64,000 nt of DNA from a virus. Made by a program: the position numbers and the translations under genes. Below the pieces are notes generated by a model. That model was not told the origin of the DNA, made no database searches, and saw only the letters and a program-made list of their open reading frames with translations. The stretch covers positions 1-64,000 of the IMG/VR virus record IMGVR_UViG_3300042924_003518. One strand, given 5' to 3'. Positions 25,082-32,832 of the stretch are shown here, one piece after another; the first letter of the stretch is position 1, and every line of letters begins with the position of its first letter.

Positions 25082-27166
25082 CTATCTTACATCAAATCTA
25101 TCAAGCATCATTACCTTATTCCATGCCTGAGCAAAATCATCCATAAACTTTTGTTCTGCATCGTCAGAAGCATAGACTTCTGCAATAGCACGAAGTTCTG
25201 AATTAGATCCGAAAATAAGATCAACACGACTTGCGTTACCTATAAGATCACCACCAACATATCCTTCAAAATTATTGATAGATGTTTGTTTCCAGGTAAT
25301 TTGTCCAGATAACAAACTGATCAAATAACCATTGCTTAGTCTGTTTGTCATTAATGTTCTCATTCCACTCAATAGAACAACCATCTCTACTGGTGTTAGG
25401 TTTAGCATATTTGCCTTTTCAACTAAAAGAACTTCTGAAGGAGTTATAACTCCATCTTTTAAATAATTCTTAAAGCCATCTGCAATCGGTTCAAGAACAC
25501 TAAATGATTCCACATCTGTTTGTTCTTGTGTTGCATCTGTTCTTCCAGGTGTAAATGGTACTACAACCTTTTCTTCAGATACCTTTTCGATAGCAGCGCA
25601 TCCAGCAAGAACAATTAAGTCTGCTAATGATGCTGAGTATTCCTTCTGCAATGTTTCTAAATAATTAATTACAGTGGAGATAACTTCTTTATTGTTGGAG
25701 TCCCAACTTATTTGAGGTTCCAAGCGAATACGTGCACCATTTGCTCCACCACGCTTATCTGTTTTACGGAAAGTAGATGCAGAAGACCACGCAGTATATA
25801 CGAAATAATATAGTGGTATACCAGAAGACTTAATAGCCTTCTTGATAGACTCTACATCAATATTCATATTAACATTGCTTGGTACTGGATCTTGCCAAAT
25901 TAGTTCTTCTGTAGGAACTTCTTTGCCAAGATAACGAGCAACAGGACCCATATCTCTGTGTGTTAGTTTAAACCAAGCACGAGCAAATTGATCTGAGAAA
26001 TAGTCAAAGTCTTCTAAGAATCTTCTTGAAATCTTTTCGTATTCTGGATCAAACTTGAGAGCCAAATCTGCTGTTGTCATCACTGGAGCATGAAACTTTC
26101 CTTCAACATGTGCATCTGGTACTAAATTAACAGCAGATTCATCTGTAGGAATCCATTGTGTCGCACCAGCAGGAGACTTTACCTGCTTCCAATCATACTT
26201 AAATAGAATCTTTAAGTAGGAGTTATCCCACTTAGTTGGTGTAGGAGTCCATGCACCTTCAATACCACTTGTAATGGTATCTTCTGCATTACCCTTACCA
26301 AATGAATTCTTCCAGCCAAGGCCCTGCTCTTCAATAGATGCGCCTTCTGGTTCTGGTCCAACATTCTTGGGATCTCCAGCACCATGTGCTTTACCGAATG
26401 CATGTCCACCAGCAATAAGAGCAACGGTCTCTTCATCATTCATTGCCATTCTTGCGAATGTCTCACGGATATCTCGTGCAGATAACAATGGATCTGGATT
26501 ACCGTTTGGTCCTTCAGGGTTGACATAAATCAAACCCATTTGTACAGCAGCAAGAGGATTCTCTAACTCACGATCACCGCTATAACGGTTGTCTGCAAGC
26601 CATTCCTTTTCGCTACCCCAATATGTATCGTCTGCTTCCCAAACATCTACACGACCTCCACCAAAACCGAAAGTTTTAAAGCCCATGTTTTCAAGAGCAA
26701 CATTACCAGCAAGAATCATGAGGTCTGCCCATGAAATCTTCTTTCCATATTTTTGTTTGATAGGCCATAAAAGTCTACGAGCCTTATCTAAATTACCATT
26801 ATCTGGCCATGAGTTTTGTGGGGCAAATCTATGTAGACCTTCTCCAGCACCACCACGACCATCAGTTGTTCTATATGTTCCTGCGCTATGCCATGCCATG
26901 CGAATGAATAGTGGTCCATAGTTGCCGTAATCAGCAGGCCACCAATCTTGCGAGGTAGTTAGAAGTGTATCAATATCCTTCTTGACTGCATCAAGATCTA
27001 AACTATTAAACTCTTCAGCATAATCAAAGTCTTCTCCCATTGGATCTGACTTAGATGAATTCTTTCTTAAAGGAGACAAGTCTAATTGGTTTGGCCACCA
27101 ATCTTTATTATATGTTCCTTCATTATTTAAACTGTTACCCGTAAATGGGCACTTTGCTTCTGACAT
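25082..27166 (-). CDS. katG: Catalase-peroxidase
   Basis: 694 aa, full two-domain KatG that decomposes hydrogen peroxide. All catalytic residues are present with a constant offset of 15 from the M. tuberculosis enzyme: distal R89, W92, H93 ([11 protein letters not shown]), the cross-linked triad W92-Y214-M240, and the proximal haem ligand H255 (GGHAFGK). D122 is also in place. It lies between tRNA-Glu and tRNA-Thr genes, with its own TATAAT and an AAGGAA site. No frameshift. Composition is AT-rich like the phage, arguing against recent contamination. Confidence 0.96.
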   Translation of the reverse strand: MSEAKCPFTGNSLNNEGTYNKDWWPNQLDLSPLRKNSSKSDPMGEDFDYAEEFNSLDLDAVKKDIDTLLTTSQDWWPADYGNYGPLFIRMAWHSAGTYRTTDGRGGAGEGLHRFAPQNSWPDNGNLDKARRLLWPIKQKYGKKISWADLMILAGNVALENMGFKTFGFGGGRVDVWEADDTYWGSEKEWLADNRYSGDRELENPLAAVQMGLIYVNPEGPNGNPDPLLSARDIRETFARMAMNDEETVALIAGGHAFGKAHGAGDPKNVGPEPEGASIEEQGLGWKNSFGKGNAEDTITSGIEGAWTPTPTKWDNSYLKILFKYDWKQVKSPAGATQWIPTDESAVNLVPDAHVEGKFHAPVMTTADLALKFDPEYEKISRRFLEDFDYFSDQFARAWFKLTHRDMGPVARYLGKEVPTEELIWQDPVPSNVNMNIDVESIKKAIKSSGIPLYYFVYTAWSSASTFRKTDKRGGANGARIRLEPQISWDSNNKEVISTVINYLETLQKEYSASLADLIVLAGCAAIEKVSEEKVVVPFTPGRTDATQEQTDVESFSVLEPIADGFKNYLKDGVITPSEVLLVEKANMLNLTPVEMVVLLSGMRTLMTNRLSNGYLISLLSGQITWKQTSINNFEGYVGGDLIGNASRVDLIFGSNSELRAIAEVYASDDAEQKFMDDFAQAWNKVMMLDRFDVR

Positions 27167-27194
27167 TACATTTCCTTCTACTAGTAGTTATTCC

Positions 27195-27200
27195 ATTATA
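27195..27200 (-). promoter_or_regulatory. katG -10 element
   Basis: TGATATAAT on the minus strand, 28 nt before the katG ATG, in the 43-nt gap to tRNA-Glu. Confidence 0.65.
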
Positions 27201-27209
27201 TCAAACTCG

Positions 27210-27281
27210 TAGCCCCAACGGGAATCGAACCCGTCTTCCCAGATTGAAAATCTGATGTCCTAACCGATAGACGATGGAGCC
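27210..27281 (-). tRNA. tRNA-Glu (TTC)
   Basis: Anticodon loop TTTTCAA, T-arm GACGGGTTCGATTCCCGTT-type; acceptor pairs with two wobble pairs. 72 nt. Confidence 0.87.
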
Positions 27282-27285
27282 AATG

Positions 27286-27359
27286 CGATCCGTATCGGAC
27301 TTGAACCGACGACCTCTACCGTGACAGGGTAGCGTTCTAACCAACTGAACTAACGGACC
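27286..27359 (-). tRNA. tRNA-Asp (GTC)
   Basis: Acceptor GGTCCGT/ACGGATC, anticodon loop CTGTCAC, discriminator G73. 74 nt, 4 nt from tRNA-Glu. Confidence 0.9.
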
Positions 27360-27363
27360 ATAT

Positions 27364-27413
27364 GATACAGACACGATAGGTCTTCCTATTCCCATTCCTA
27401 CCGTGTCTGTATC
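27364..27413 (-). other. 17-bp hairpin in tRNA cluster
   Basis: GATACAGACACGGTAGG pairs with CCTATCGTGTCTGTATC (one G-U) around a 16-nt loop, between tRNA-Asn and tRNA-Asp. It does not fold as a tRNA and has no T-tract; perhaps a processing signal or small RNA. Confidence 0.7.
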
Positions 27414-27414
27414 G

Positions 27415-27487
27415 CTGATCTGGCAGGTCTCGATCCTGCGACATCTCGATTAACAGTCGAGTGTTCTACCAACTGAACTACAGATCA
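27415..27487 (-). tRNA. tRNA-Asn (GTT)
   Basis: Acceptor TGATCTG/CAGATCA, anticodon loop CTGTTAA, discriminator G73. 73 nt. Confidence 0.9.
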
Positions 27488-27502
27488 ATATTACTATTGT
27501 AG

Positions 27503-27575
27503 CACCTCTGATTGGATTTGAACCAACGACAAACGGATTAGAAGTCCGCTACTCTATCCACTGAGTTACAGAGGT
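27503..27575 (-). tRNA. tRNA-Arg (TCT)
   Basis: Acceptor ACCTCTG/CAGAGGT, anticodon loop CTTCTAA, discriminator G73. Reads AGA, a codon abundant in AT-rich genes. Confidence 0.9.
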
Positions 27576-27579
27576 TTAG

Positions 27580-27652
27580 TGCCCCTGGTTGGATTCGAAC
27601 CAACGCTTGCACGATTTTAAGTCGTGTGCCTCTACCACTGGGCTACAAGGGC
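27580..27652 (-). tRNA. tRNA with TAA anticodon (Leu codon) but short variable arm
   Basis: Acceptor GCCCTTG/CAGGGGC, anticodon stem CACGA/TCGTG with loop CTTAAAA (anticodon TAA), variable region only 5 nt, A73. Bacterial tRNA-Leu normally has a long variable arm, so charging identity is uncertain. Confidence 0.8.
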
Positions 27653-27656
27653 AAAG

Positions 27657-27730
27657 TAGAGCAGGTAGGACTTGAACCTACGATAACCGAATTATGAGTT
27701 CGGGGCCTTGACCAACTTGGCTACTGCTCC
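27657..27730 (-). tRNA. tRNA-Met elongator or tRNA-Ile2 (CAT)
   Basis: Acceptor GGAGCAG/CTGCTCT, anticodon loop CTCATAA. Not an initiator (no C1:A72 mismatch or GC-rich anticodon stem). CAT modified to lysidine would read AUA; sequence alone cannot decide. Confidence 0.85.
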
Positions 27731-27739
27731 TTAAACCTA

Positions 27740-28552
27740 TTATCTATCTGTTCTTGTACCATCTCTCCATGCAATAATTGTTTTTTTAATAGATTTTAAA
27801 AATGGATCCATATTAAGATTTACTTGAGGCCAACCACCCGCAGAACCCATACAGGCTGGGACAGTAATTTGACTTTTTTTAGTAGACTTTATATATTGTG
27901 TCATATATTTAGCAAAGTCTGCTGGAACATATCCTACATGCTTATTGTTAATTAAAACCATGACAGCATATCTATCAAACTTATTATTAGGCTCAAGTTT
28001 TAGTATAGCATTTGGATAAAACTCTCTTTCTCCTATAGCATTTAATTTAGAGTTAGACTCTAGCAATTTTCTTGTTGTGATAAGTCTGTGAGACTCACCA
28101 ACTACCTCATACTTATATTTTGTTTTATTTGGATATAACCAAAAATTAGTACAGGTTCCGTCTGGTGTGTTGTACTCTACAATAGACTGTTCATATCTAT
28201 ATTTTTCCATACCACATTGATTATTTTCATAAATATTTTCTGGCAGCAAAATTTTAAACTGAATTACAAAGTTTGAACTCCAAGTAGAATATTCTTGTAA
28301 TGCTTGCTGATATTTTAAAATATCTGTTGTGAGTATTTTTTGAACTCCAGGATATAAAATCTTTATTCCGTATTTTTTTAAAAGACTTCCATTATCAAAC
28401 TTTTTATCAACGCTAATTACAGTTTCTGTTAAGGGGTCGACGACACAATGTTCCGAAGGGTCAAAAATTGGTTTTTCTGGAATAATATCTGCATGAGATA
28501 TAGGGGTTGCAGTAAAAACGATTGCAAAAATAATAGCGATAAGTTTTTTCAT
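27740..28552 (-). CDS. Secreted HIRAN-domain protein
   Basis: 270 aa with a Sec signal peptide (about residues 1-21, ending SHA). The C-terminal part has the HIRAN pattern: NAIGEREFYPNAILKL, EPNNKFDRYAVMV, then HVGYVPADFAKYM. HIRAN normally binds DNA ends inside the cell, so an exported version is odd. Four or more cysteines could form disulphides outside. Transcribed from a consensus promoter and upstream of the tRNA cluster. Confidence 0.72.
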   Translation of the reverse strand: MKKLIAIIFAIVFTATPISHADIIPEKPIFDPSEHCVVDPLTETVISVDKKFDNGSLLKKYGIKILYPGVQKILTTDILKYQQALQEYSTWSSNFVIQFKILLPENIYENNQCGMEKYRYEQSIVEYNTPDGTCTNFWLYPNKTKYKYEVVGESHRLITTRKLLESNSKLNAIGEREFYPNAILKLEPNNKFDRYAVMVLINNKHVGYVPADFAKYMTQYIKSTKKSQITVPACMGSAGGWPQVNLNMDPFLKSIKKTIIAWRDGTRTDR

Positions 28553-28591
28553 TGTAAAGTCTTTCTGTTTGAGTTGTTTGCTTACATACTA

Positions 28592-28621
28592 ATTATAGAA
28601 CAAGGCAAGGCAGATTGTCAA
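28592..28621 (-). promoter_or_regulatory. Consensus promoter for HIRAN gene and tRNA cluster
   Basis: On the minus strand TTGACA, 18-nt spacer, TATAAT, 40 nt before the HIRAN ATG (28552). Both hexamers are perfect, one of the strongest promoters in the window. It could also drive the six tRNAs. Confidence 0.78.
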
Positions 28622-28632
28622 GTACCGCCGTA

Positions 28633-29292
28633 TTATTGTTTAGATTGATAATTTCTATCATTAAACATGCCATCATGAAAGGCACATATTAAATCTAATG
28701 ACATATCATCATGATATTTATCATATAGTTCTGCTCTCATACCCATAAACGAAGACTCTCTAAATCCCCAAAACTCAGTCATTGCTTTAAATATTTCAGT
28801 TGAAACTTTATTATGTTTTTTACCAAGAAAGGCTGCATTAGATATCCAATAACCATATTCCTTTCCAGATATAAGTCTTTGTATGCCATCCTCAACCCCT
28901 ATTGGTTGATAGTTATTGTCTTCATCCATTCTAAATTTTACGACGGGAGACATACAAATCATTTCTTTATCTGGATTCTTTTCAATAACCTTATCAATTG
29001 GAAACAAGCATACAGAATCCATATCTGCCCATATTCCACCATGTTCATAAACCATTACCTCTCTCCACACATCTGCTTGATTTAATGGAGAGTTATTTCT
29101 ATCAAAAAAGTTTAATATTTGTTTGTTATTAAGTTTTTCAATATATGATCTCATCTGACTATTAGGAACATATCTATATTCCCAATCAGGATTCATAACT
29201 TGCCAGGTTTTGCTTGTATTTTTGTAGATATCTGGAAGATCTTCGTAATCCCATTTATGGGTTTGCCAAATTATTTTTGGAAATGCTGACAT
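28633..29292 (-). CDS. DXD sugar transferase (Gly_transf_sug / OCH1-like)
   Basis: 219 aa. Starts FPKIIWQTHK, has NQADVWREVMVYEHGGIWADMD with the DXD metal site, as in PF04488 enzymes. A second member lies at 51320-52021 next to collagen-like tail genes. Likely adds hexose to a polymer or protein acceptor; substrate unknown. Confidence 0.8.
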   Translation of the reverse strand: MSAFPKIIWQTHKWDYEDLPDIYKNTSKTWQVMNPDWEYRYVPNSQMRSYIEKLNNKQILNFFDRNNSPLNQADVWREVMVYEHGGIWADMDSVCLFPIDKVIEKNPDKEMICMSPVVKFRMDEDNNYQPIGVEDGIQRLISGKEYGYWISNAAFLGKKHNKVSTEIFKAMTEFWGFRESSFMGMRAELYDKYHDDMSLDLICAFHDGMFNDRNYQSKQ

Positions 29293-29298
29293 TATACT

Positions 29299-29580
29299 TT
29301 ACTCCAATCCTTTTGATATATCAATTGTATCATTTGATGGTTTTATTTCTGGCAGGGTATATCGATCATTCTTCGTAATCTTATATAATAACTGTCTTAG
29401 TCTTTCGCAATCATCGTGTCTCCACCATGTATAACAAAACAGTTTATCTTCAGACTCTACAAGGTTAGGACAAGACCTATACTCCTCTACGATCTGGTCT
29501 ATAATGACCTTCTGTGCCTTCTTACAGCCATTACAGGGACAGACCCAGTTAGACACCTTTAACCTTTTTAATAATATCAA
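29299..29580 (-). CDS. Cys-rich hypothetical protein
   Basis: Up to 93 aa; GTG at 29556 is an alternative start that overlaps the upstream stop by only 8 nt. It contains CPCNGCKKAQK and two more Cys (YRSCPNL, LFCYTWWRHDDC), so metal binding is likely. Unknown function. Confidence 0.52.
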   Translation of the reverse strand: MILLKRLKVSNWVCPCNGCKKAQKVIIDQIVEEYRSCPNLVESEDKLFCYTWWRHDDCERLRQLLYKITKNDRYTLPEIKPSNDTIDISKGLE

Positions 29581-29740
29581 TTACAAGCATTCTCATGCCT
29601 AATGCATTTAACTGCATTCCGTTGCTTTCAAGAGGTATTTGTTCTATTTCAGAAATAATTTTATCTTTAACACTCTTTATAACTTTATGAGTTCCATTAC
29701 ATGTAGGATATTCAGTTGAAAAGCCACATCCACATTGCAT
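29549..29740 (-). CDS. CDGSH-like iron-sulphur protein
   Basis: 63 aa. Residues 3-18 read CGCGFSTEYPTCNGTH, fitting the mitoNEET ligand pattern CxCx2Sx3PxC[D]G[ST]H with Asn in place of Asp (C3, C5, C14, H18). Such proteins hold a redox-active 2Fe-2S cluster. The rest is helical. Part of the same minus-strand operon as the Cys-rich gene. Confidence 0.68.
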   Translation of the reverse strand: MQCGCGFSTEYPTCNGTHKVIKSVKDKIISEIEQIPLESNGMQLNALGMRMLVIDIIKKVKGV

Positions 29741-29767
29741 ATTATTTATTCTCCTTTATTGTTGTTT

Positions 29768-30109
29768 TCATTTTTTAATAATCCTAAAGCCGTCGCCTGT
29801 TTCTTCATCTTCATAATCCCAAAGATCCCACTTCTCCCAATATGGGACACCATCTTCATCGTAATCATCCCAACCTTTGCCAGACAAGTCCATCCTTAGT
29901 CTATATGTTGTACCATATTTTGCATATAACGGCCAAAATTTATCCCATAGAAAACAATTTAGTTTATATTTCCAGCCAGTGTAGCCTGCATCTTCCATAT
30001 AAGAAATCTCCAACAAACCTCTGGATGCAATAGATCCAGAAAAATTTGCAATCCATCGCAATGGTGGCAAAGACTTATGCTCTACAATAGAATCATCGAA
30101 TAGATCCAT
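29768..30109 (-). CDS. Hypothetical phage protein
   Basis: 113 aa, very Trp/Tyr/Asp-rich (GWKYKLNCFLWDKFWPLY, GKGWDDYDEDG). No known domain. It overlaps the upstream gene by 17 nt. Confidence 0.55.
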   Translation of the reverse strand: MDLFDDSIVEHKSLPPLRWIANFSGSIASRGLLEISYMEDAGYTGWKYKLNCFLWDKFWPLYAKYGTTYRLRMDLSGKGWDDYDEDGVPYWEKWDLWDYEDEETGDGFRIIKK

Positions 30110-30257
30110 TACGAATCAACTCCCATTCTCCAGTTTCTCTTGCAACAAAAACATTTCCAGTCTCTCTATCAACGAGTAAATATTTTTCAGGACAGTTAGT
30201 TCTTAATGTAATCACAGTCTCTTCAGACATTTCTGTAAATTCAACTTGTTTCCTCAT
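30093..30257 (-). CDS. Small hypothetical protein
   Basis: 54 aa (MRKQVEFTEMSEETVITLRT...), with CPEKYLLVDRETGNVFVARE, a beta-rich repeat-like pattern. Overlaps neighbours at both ends. Confidence 0.55.
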   Translation of the reverse strand: MRKQVEFTEMSEETVITLRTNCPEKYLLVDRETGNVFVARETGEWELIRNGSIR

Positions 30258-30418
30258 ATACTTACTCCAATCAAAATACCTATTAGAAAACTAAATAAGC
30301 CTACAGACCAATAAAAAGTAGTTCTCATATATGCGATAGTAATATCTTTAATTACTTCAGTTGGTATAACAATTTCGTATCCTTCATTATCTGGATCTGG
30401 AAAACTATATCTTTTCAC
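30254..30418 (-). CDS. Small single-TM protein
   Basis: 54 aa from GTG 30418 after AAGGAG. Cytoplasmic N-terminus (KRYSFPDPDNEGYEIV) then one C-terminal transmembrane helix. Stop overlaps the next ATG (ATGA). Confidence 0.55.
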   Translation of the reverse strand: MKRYSFPDPDNEGYEIVIPTEVIKDITIAYMRTTFYWSVGLFSFLIGILIGVSI

Positions 30419-30522
30419 TTATGCTCCTTAAGGTGTCTATTAAGTGTATCATGGGCAAATATACCCCAACGGACTTCGGTCTCTTTTTTGCAAATAGGGC
30501 AAATTACAACTTTACTTGTCAT
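30415..30522 (-). CDS. C2H2-like zinc microprotein, leaderless
   Basis: 35 aa: CPIC at residues 8-11 and H30/H34 (RHLKEH), a C2-x18-H-x3-H arrangement. TATAAT ends exactly 6 nt before its ATG on this strand (30529-30534 in plus coordinates). Confidence 0.6.
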   Translation of the reverse strand: MTSKVVICPICKKETEVRWGIFAHDTLNRHLKEHK

Positions 30523-30570
30523 ATATTAATTATACAGTAAAGGTATCAGTTTGTAAAGTTTAATATTTTA

Positions 30571-30672
30571 TTAGATTAAACTAAAAAATATAACAGCCCC
30601 AACAATTACAATTACACTTAATAAAATAGATCTCTTTGTTTCTTTAGACCATTCTTTCATTTCAATTGCCAC
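30571..30672 (-). CDS. Membrane microprotein
   Basis: 33 aa from GTG 30672: a basic stretch (MKEWSKETKRS) then a single hydrophobic helix. It begins 2 nt after the upstream stop, with GGGGGTAG as possible ribosome binding site. Confidence 0.45.
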   Translation of the reverse strand: MAIEMKEWSKETKRSILLSVIVIVGAVIFFSLI

Positions 30673-30674
30673 GA

Positions 30675-30905
30675 CTACCCCCAATACTTGAATGTAAAGT
30701 GCTTTTCGCAAACGTCTATAATCTTGCCAGTCTTTTGTCCTGGCTGAGTATACTTTGCTTCTTCATCACAATAAAAGCACTTTGTTGTTTCCATATTCTC
30801 ATTATAGCATCTTGGACAACTTTGGATAAGATTCGGGGTATTTACAGAAGCAGTATACATAACCCCGCAGTTATAGCATAATATATTAAGAATCAATTTG
30901 TCCAT
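30675..30905 (-). CDS. Double zinc-knuckle protein
   Basis: 76 aa. CYNC ... CPRC forms one ribbon and CFYC ... CEKH a second. Overlaps the upstream gene by 13 nt. Function unknown. Confidence 0.65.
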   Translation of the reverse strand: MDKLILNILCYNCGVMYTASVNTPNLIQSCPRCYNENMETTKCFYCDEEAKYTQPGQKTGKIIDVCEKHFTFKYWG

Positions 30906-31042
30906 GTCTCTGGTTCGTCTAACTCTAAAACTTCAATAATTTGTTCTGCTAATTCTTTGGCCAGTTTATCTTTATGTTTACCCTTAAGGCTATCATAAAT
31001 AATATCAGAAATGGTTTGTACAAGGGATTCGTGGGATAGCAT
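30893..31042 (-). CDS. Small helical protein
   Basis: 49 aa (MLSHESLVQTISDIIYDSL...), acidic C-terminus. TATAAT 9 nt before the ATG overlaps the upstream gene's stop. Confidence 0.52.
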   Translation of the reverse strand: MLSHESLVQTISDIIYDSLKGKHKDKLAKELAEQIIEVLELDEPETWTN

Positions 31043-31052
31043 AATAAAGCAA

Positions 31053-31214
31053 TTATAGTTGGTCTTTTGTCAAGGCCTCAACTATGATCCTGGCCCTTTC
31101 TCGCATTTCCCACTTCTCGTGTTTAGATAATTTAGGCTTATCTGCTACACGATTGATATTTTTGCTGTATCTTTTTTGACCAGCCTGAGATTTTGACTCA
31201 TTTGATTGTTTCAT
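31053..31214 (-). CDS. Small basic protein
   Basis: 53 aa, Lys/Arg/Gln-rich (MKQSNESKSQAGQKRYSKN...), probably nucleic-acid binding. Overlaps the upstream gene by 4 nt. Confidence 0.5.
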   Translation of the reverse strand: MKQSNESKSQAGQKRYSKNINRVADKPKLSKHEKWEMRERARIIVEALTKDQL

Positions 31215-31444
31215 TTTTTACCTGACATTTTTGTTTTTACCCATGAGCCTATTTTACAGATCATAACCTTAGCCCTCAGTTTTTCTCCGTAGTCGGGATG
31301 TTCCATCATAGAGCCAAGATACTCTTCTCCTGTTTCCATATCAATCAACTTCCACTTACCTGGTGCTCTGGTATGAATAATAAGATCAATTGGGTGATCG
31401 TAATTATCTACCTCTGTACCATCTAATAGTTTACGCTTGGACAT
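31211..31444 (-). CDS. Hypothetical phage protein
   Basis: 77 aa from ATG 31444 (GTG 31450 is also in frame). Contains LLDGTEVDNYDHPIDLIIH and a DMETGEEYLGSMMEHPDYG motif. Unknown function. Confidence 0.55.
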   Translation of the reverse strand: MSKRKLLDGTEVDNYDHPIDLIIHTRAPGKWKLIDMETGEEYLGSMMEHPDYGEKLRAKVMICKIGSWVKTKMSGKK

Positions 31445-31970
31445 ATTCACTCAAATCTGCAGCAAAACCTACTGCTCCTCTTGGATTATCTAAAAAGTTT
31501 ACCCCATGGTTAGTTTTGGCAGGTATATAAACTAAGTCTCCAGGCTCAACCATATAAGTCTGACCTCCATTGGCTACCCATTGTACACTACCTTGACACT
31601 GCCAGTAAAAATTATCTAATGGATCATTATGAGATGGAATATTGCTTATACTATTTGAAAGATTTACATAGTAGTTTGATAAACCCAAGACCACATCATA
31701 CTCTTTAAACTTATCAATTACTTCAATGCATTTTTGAGGTGCTGTGGTTTGCATCACATATAAGTATAAGTCTTGTTTTACTATGATATTTCCGTGTAGT
31801 TTTCCACCAAGAGACTTATCATAATCTCCTAACTCTTTTATTTTCGACTTTTCTTTTGATTCTGAATATACTATATTAGCAAACTCATCCCAAGTTAATA
31901 CGTTATTATGGAAACCTTTAAATACTTTGGTAGTTCCACTTCTTTTACATTCAATAAATTCTTTAATCAC
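31431..31970 (-). CDS. Cupin/JmjC-like oxygenase-fold protein
   Basis: 179 aa. PSHNDPLDNFYWQCQGSVQW carries an H-x-D metal site, and PGDLVYIPAKTNHGV the distal His, as in cupin-4/JmjC hydroxylases. It lies in a block with three Fe(II)/2OG oxygenases. Shorter than typical JmjC proteins. Could hydroxylate a protein side chain; substrate unknown. Confidence 0.68.
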   Translation of the reverse strand: MIKEFIECKRSGTTKVFKGFHNNVLTWDEFANIVYSESKEKSKIKELGDYDKSLGGKLHGNIIVKQDLYLYVMQTTAPQKCIEVIDKFKEYDVVLGLSNYYVNLSNSISNIPSHNDPLDNFYWQCQGSVQWVANGGQTYMVEPGDLVYIPAKTNHGVNFLDNPRGAVGFAADLSEYVQA

Positions 31971-31989
31971 TTATAGAACCCAAGTAAAC

Positions 31990-32778
31990 TTAACAGTCTT
32001 CTCTTGAAGATAAAAAAGATTTATTGATATCTTCCCAACATCTTCCATAAAGAGTATGTCTATTACCTTTAGTTACCTTAGTAACACGATGCTCAAACTC
32101 CTTATATAATGGAATGTTAATTAGCATACCTGGTTCTGGTTTGATGGAGTAATCCTTGTTTTTAAATTCTAAAATACCACCATTAAAATTATCATTAATA
32201 TAAACATTAAATGATGCAGATATAATTGTTTCTGACATAACTGCAGCCTTATTAGATGATTCAGCGACTATTGTAAATTGTTTTTCTTTTGTATCTTCGT
32301 CATCTCTCTCGTAGTGCCAACCCATGGCCCAATCAACATCTTTCACTTTTTGATCTGGATTGTAAACAAGAGGTTCATCTTCTGAAACTTCAAAAAATGA
32401 TTGCAGTGCTCCAGCACCAGCAAAGTATTTTGGCAAAACAGACTCTAATCTATCCTCAATATCATTAAGAAATGGTACTGGAACAAATACTGGATTATTT
32501 TTTGGATGAGGTGGAATTAAAATGCCATCTTCGCCATACTCAGGAACATAGCCAAGAAACTTATTTCTAATATTTCCACCATATGGGGAGCGCATAGTTG
32601 GATACCATCCGTTTGGATCAATTGCTTCTTTATTTAGCCATTCAAGTTCTTCTTCACTCAAAAAGTTACGAATAACCCAAAGATCTTTTTCGATGAACTC
32701 TTTGCGTGGCTCCCAGATATCCTTCAGGGTTTGCAGTTTTTGTGGATCTTTAACTTCTAATAAATCGTAATTAGGCAT
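31990..32778 (-). CDS. Fe(II)/2-oxoglutarate oxygenase (prolyl-4-hydroxylase-like), copy 1
   Basis: 262 aa. WHYERDDED supplies the first His and an acidic ligand (HxE or nearby D), then SFNVYINDNFNGGILEF, PGMLINIPLYKEFEHRVTKV with the second His, and an R in GNRHTLYGR for 2-oxoglutarate. TATAAT lies exactly 6 nt before its ATG. Divergent from copy 2 across 54 nt. Confidence 0.8.
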   Translation of the reverse strand: MPNYDLLEVKDPQKLQTLKDIWEPRKEFIEKDLWVIRNFLSEEELEWLNKEAIDPNGWYPTMRSPYGGNIRNKFLGYVPEYGEDGILIPPHPKNNPVFVPVPFLNDIEDRLESVLPKYFAGAGALQSFFEVSEDEPLVYNPDQKVKDVDWAMGWHYERDDEDTKEKQFTIVAESSNKAAVMSETIISASFNVYINDNFNGGILEFKNKDYSIKPEPGMLINIPLYKEFEHRVTKVTKGNRHTLYGRCWEDINKSFLSSREDC

Positions 32779-32832
32779 ACAAAGATTATATCATAGTATA
32801 AAATATATTATTTTTAGTGCTATAATATGTAA
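32779..32832. promoter_or_regulatory. Divergent leaderless promoter pair
   Basis: TATAAT 6 nt before each ATG: 32785-32790 for the minus gene and 32821-32826 for the plus gene. Only 54 nt separate the two starts, so the oxygenases may be co-regulated. Confidence 0.7.

Noticed and set aside
26274-26921. Open frames on the plus strand inside katG
   Set aside because: They are shadows of a strongly supported coding gene, with no promoter or ribosome site.
29285-29300. TATAATG at the start of the 28633-29292 gene as a promoter
   Set aside because: The hexamer overlaps the start codon, so a transcript from it would begin inside the gene; the gene is more likely read with its upstream neighbour.
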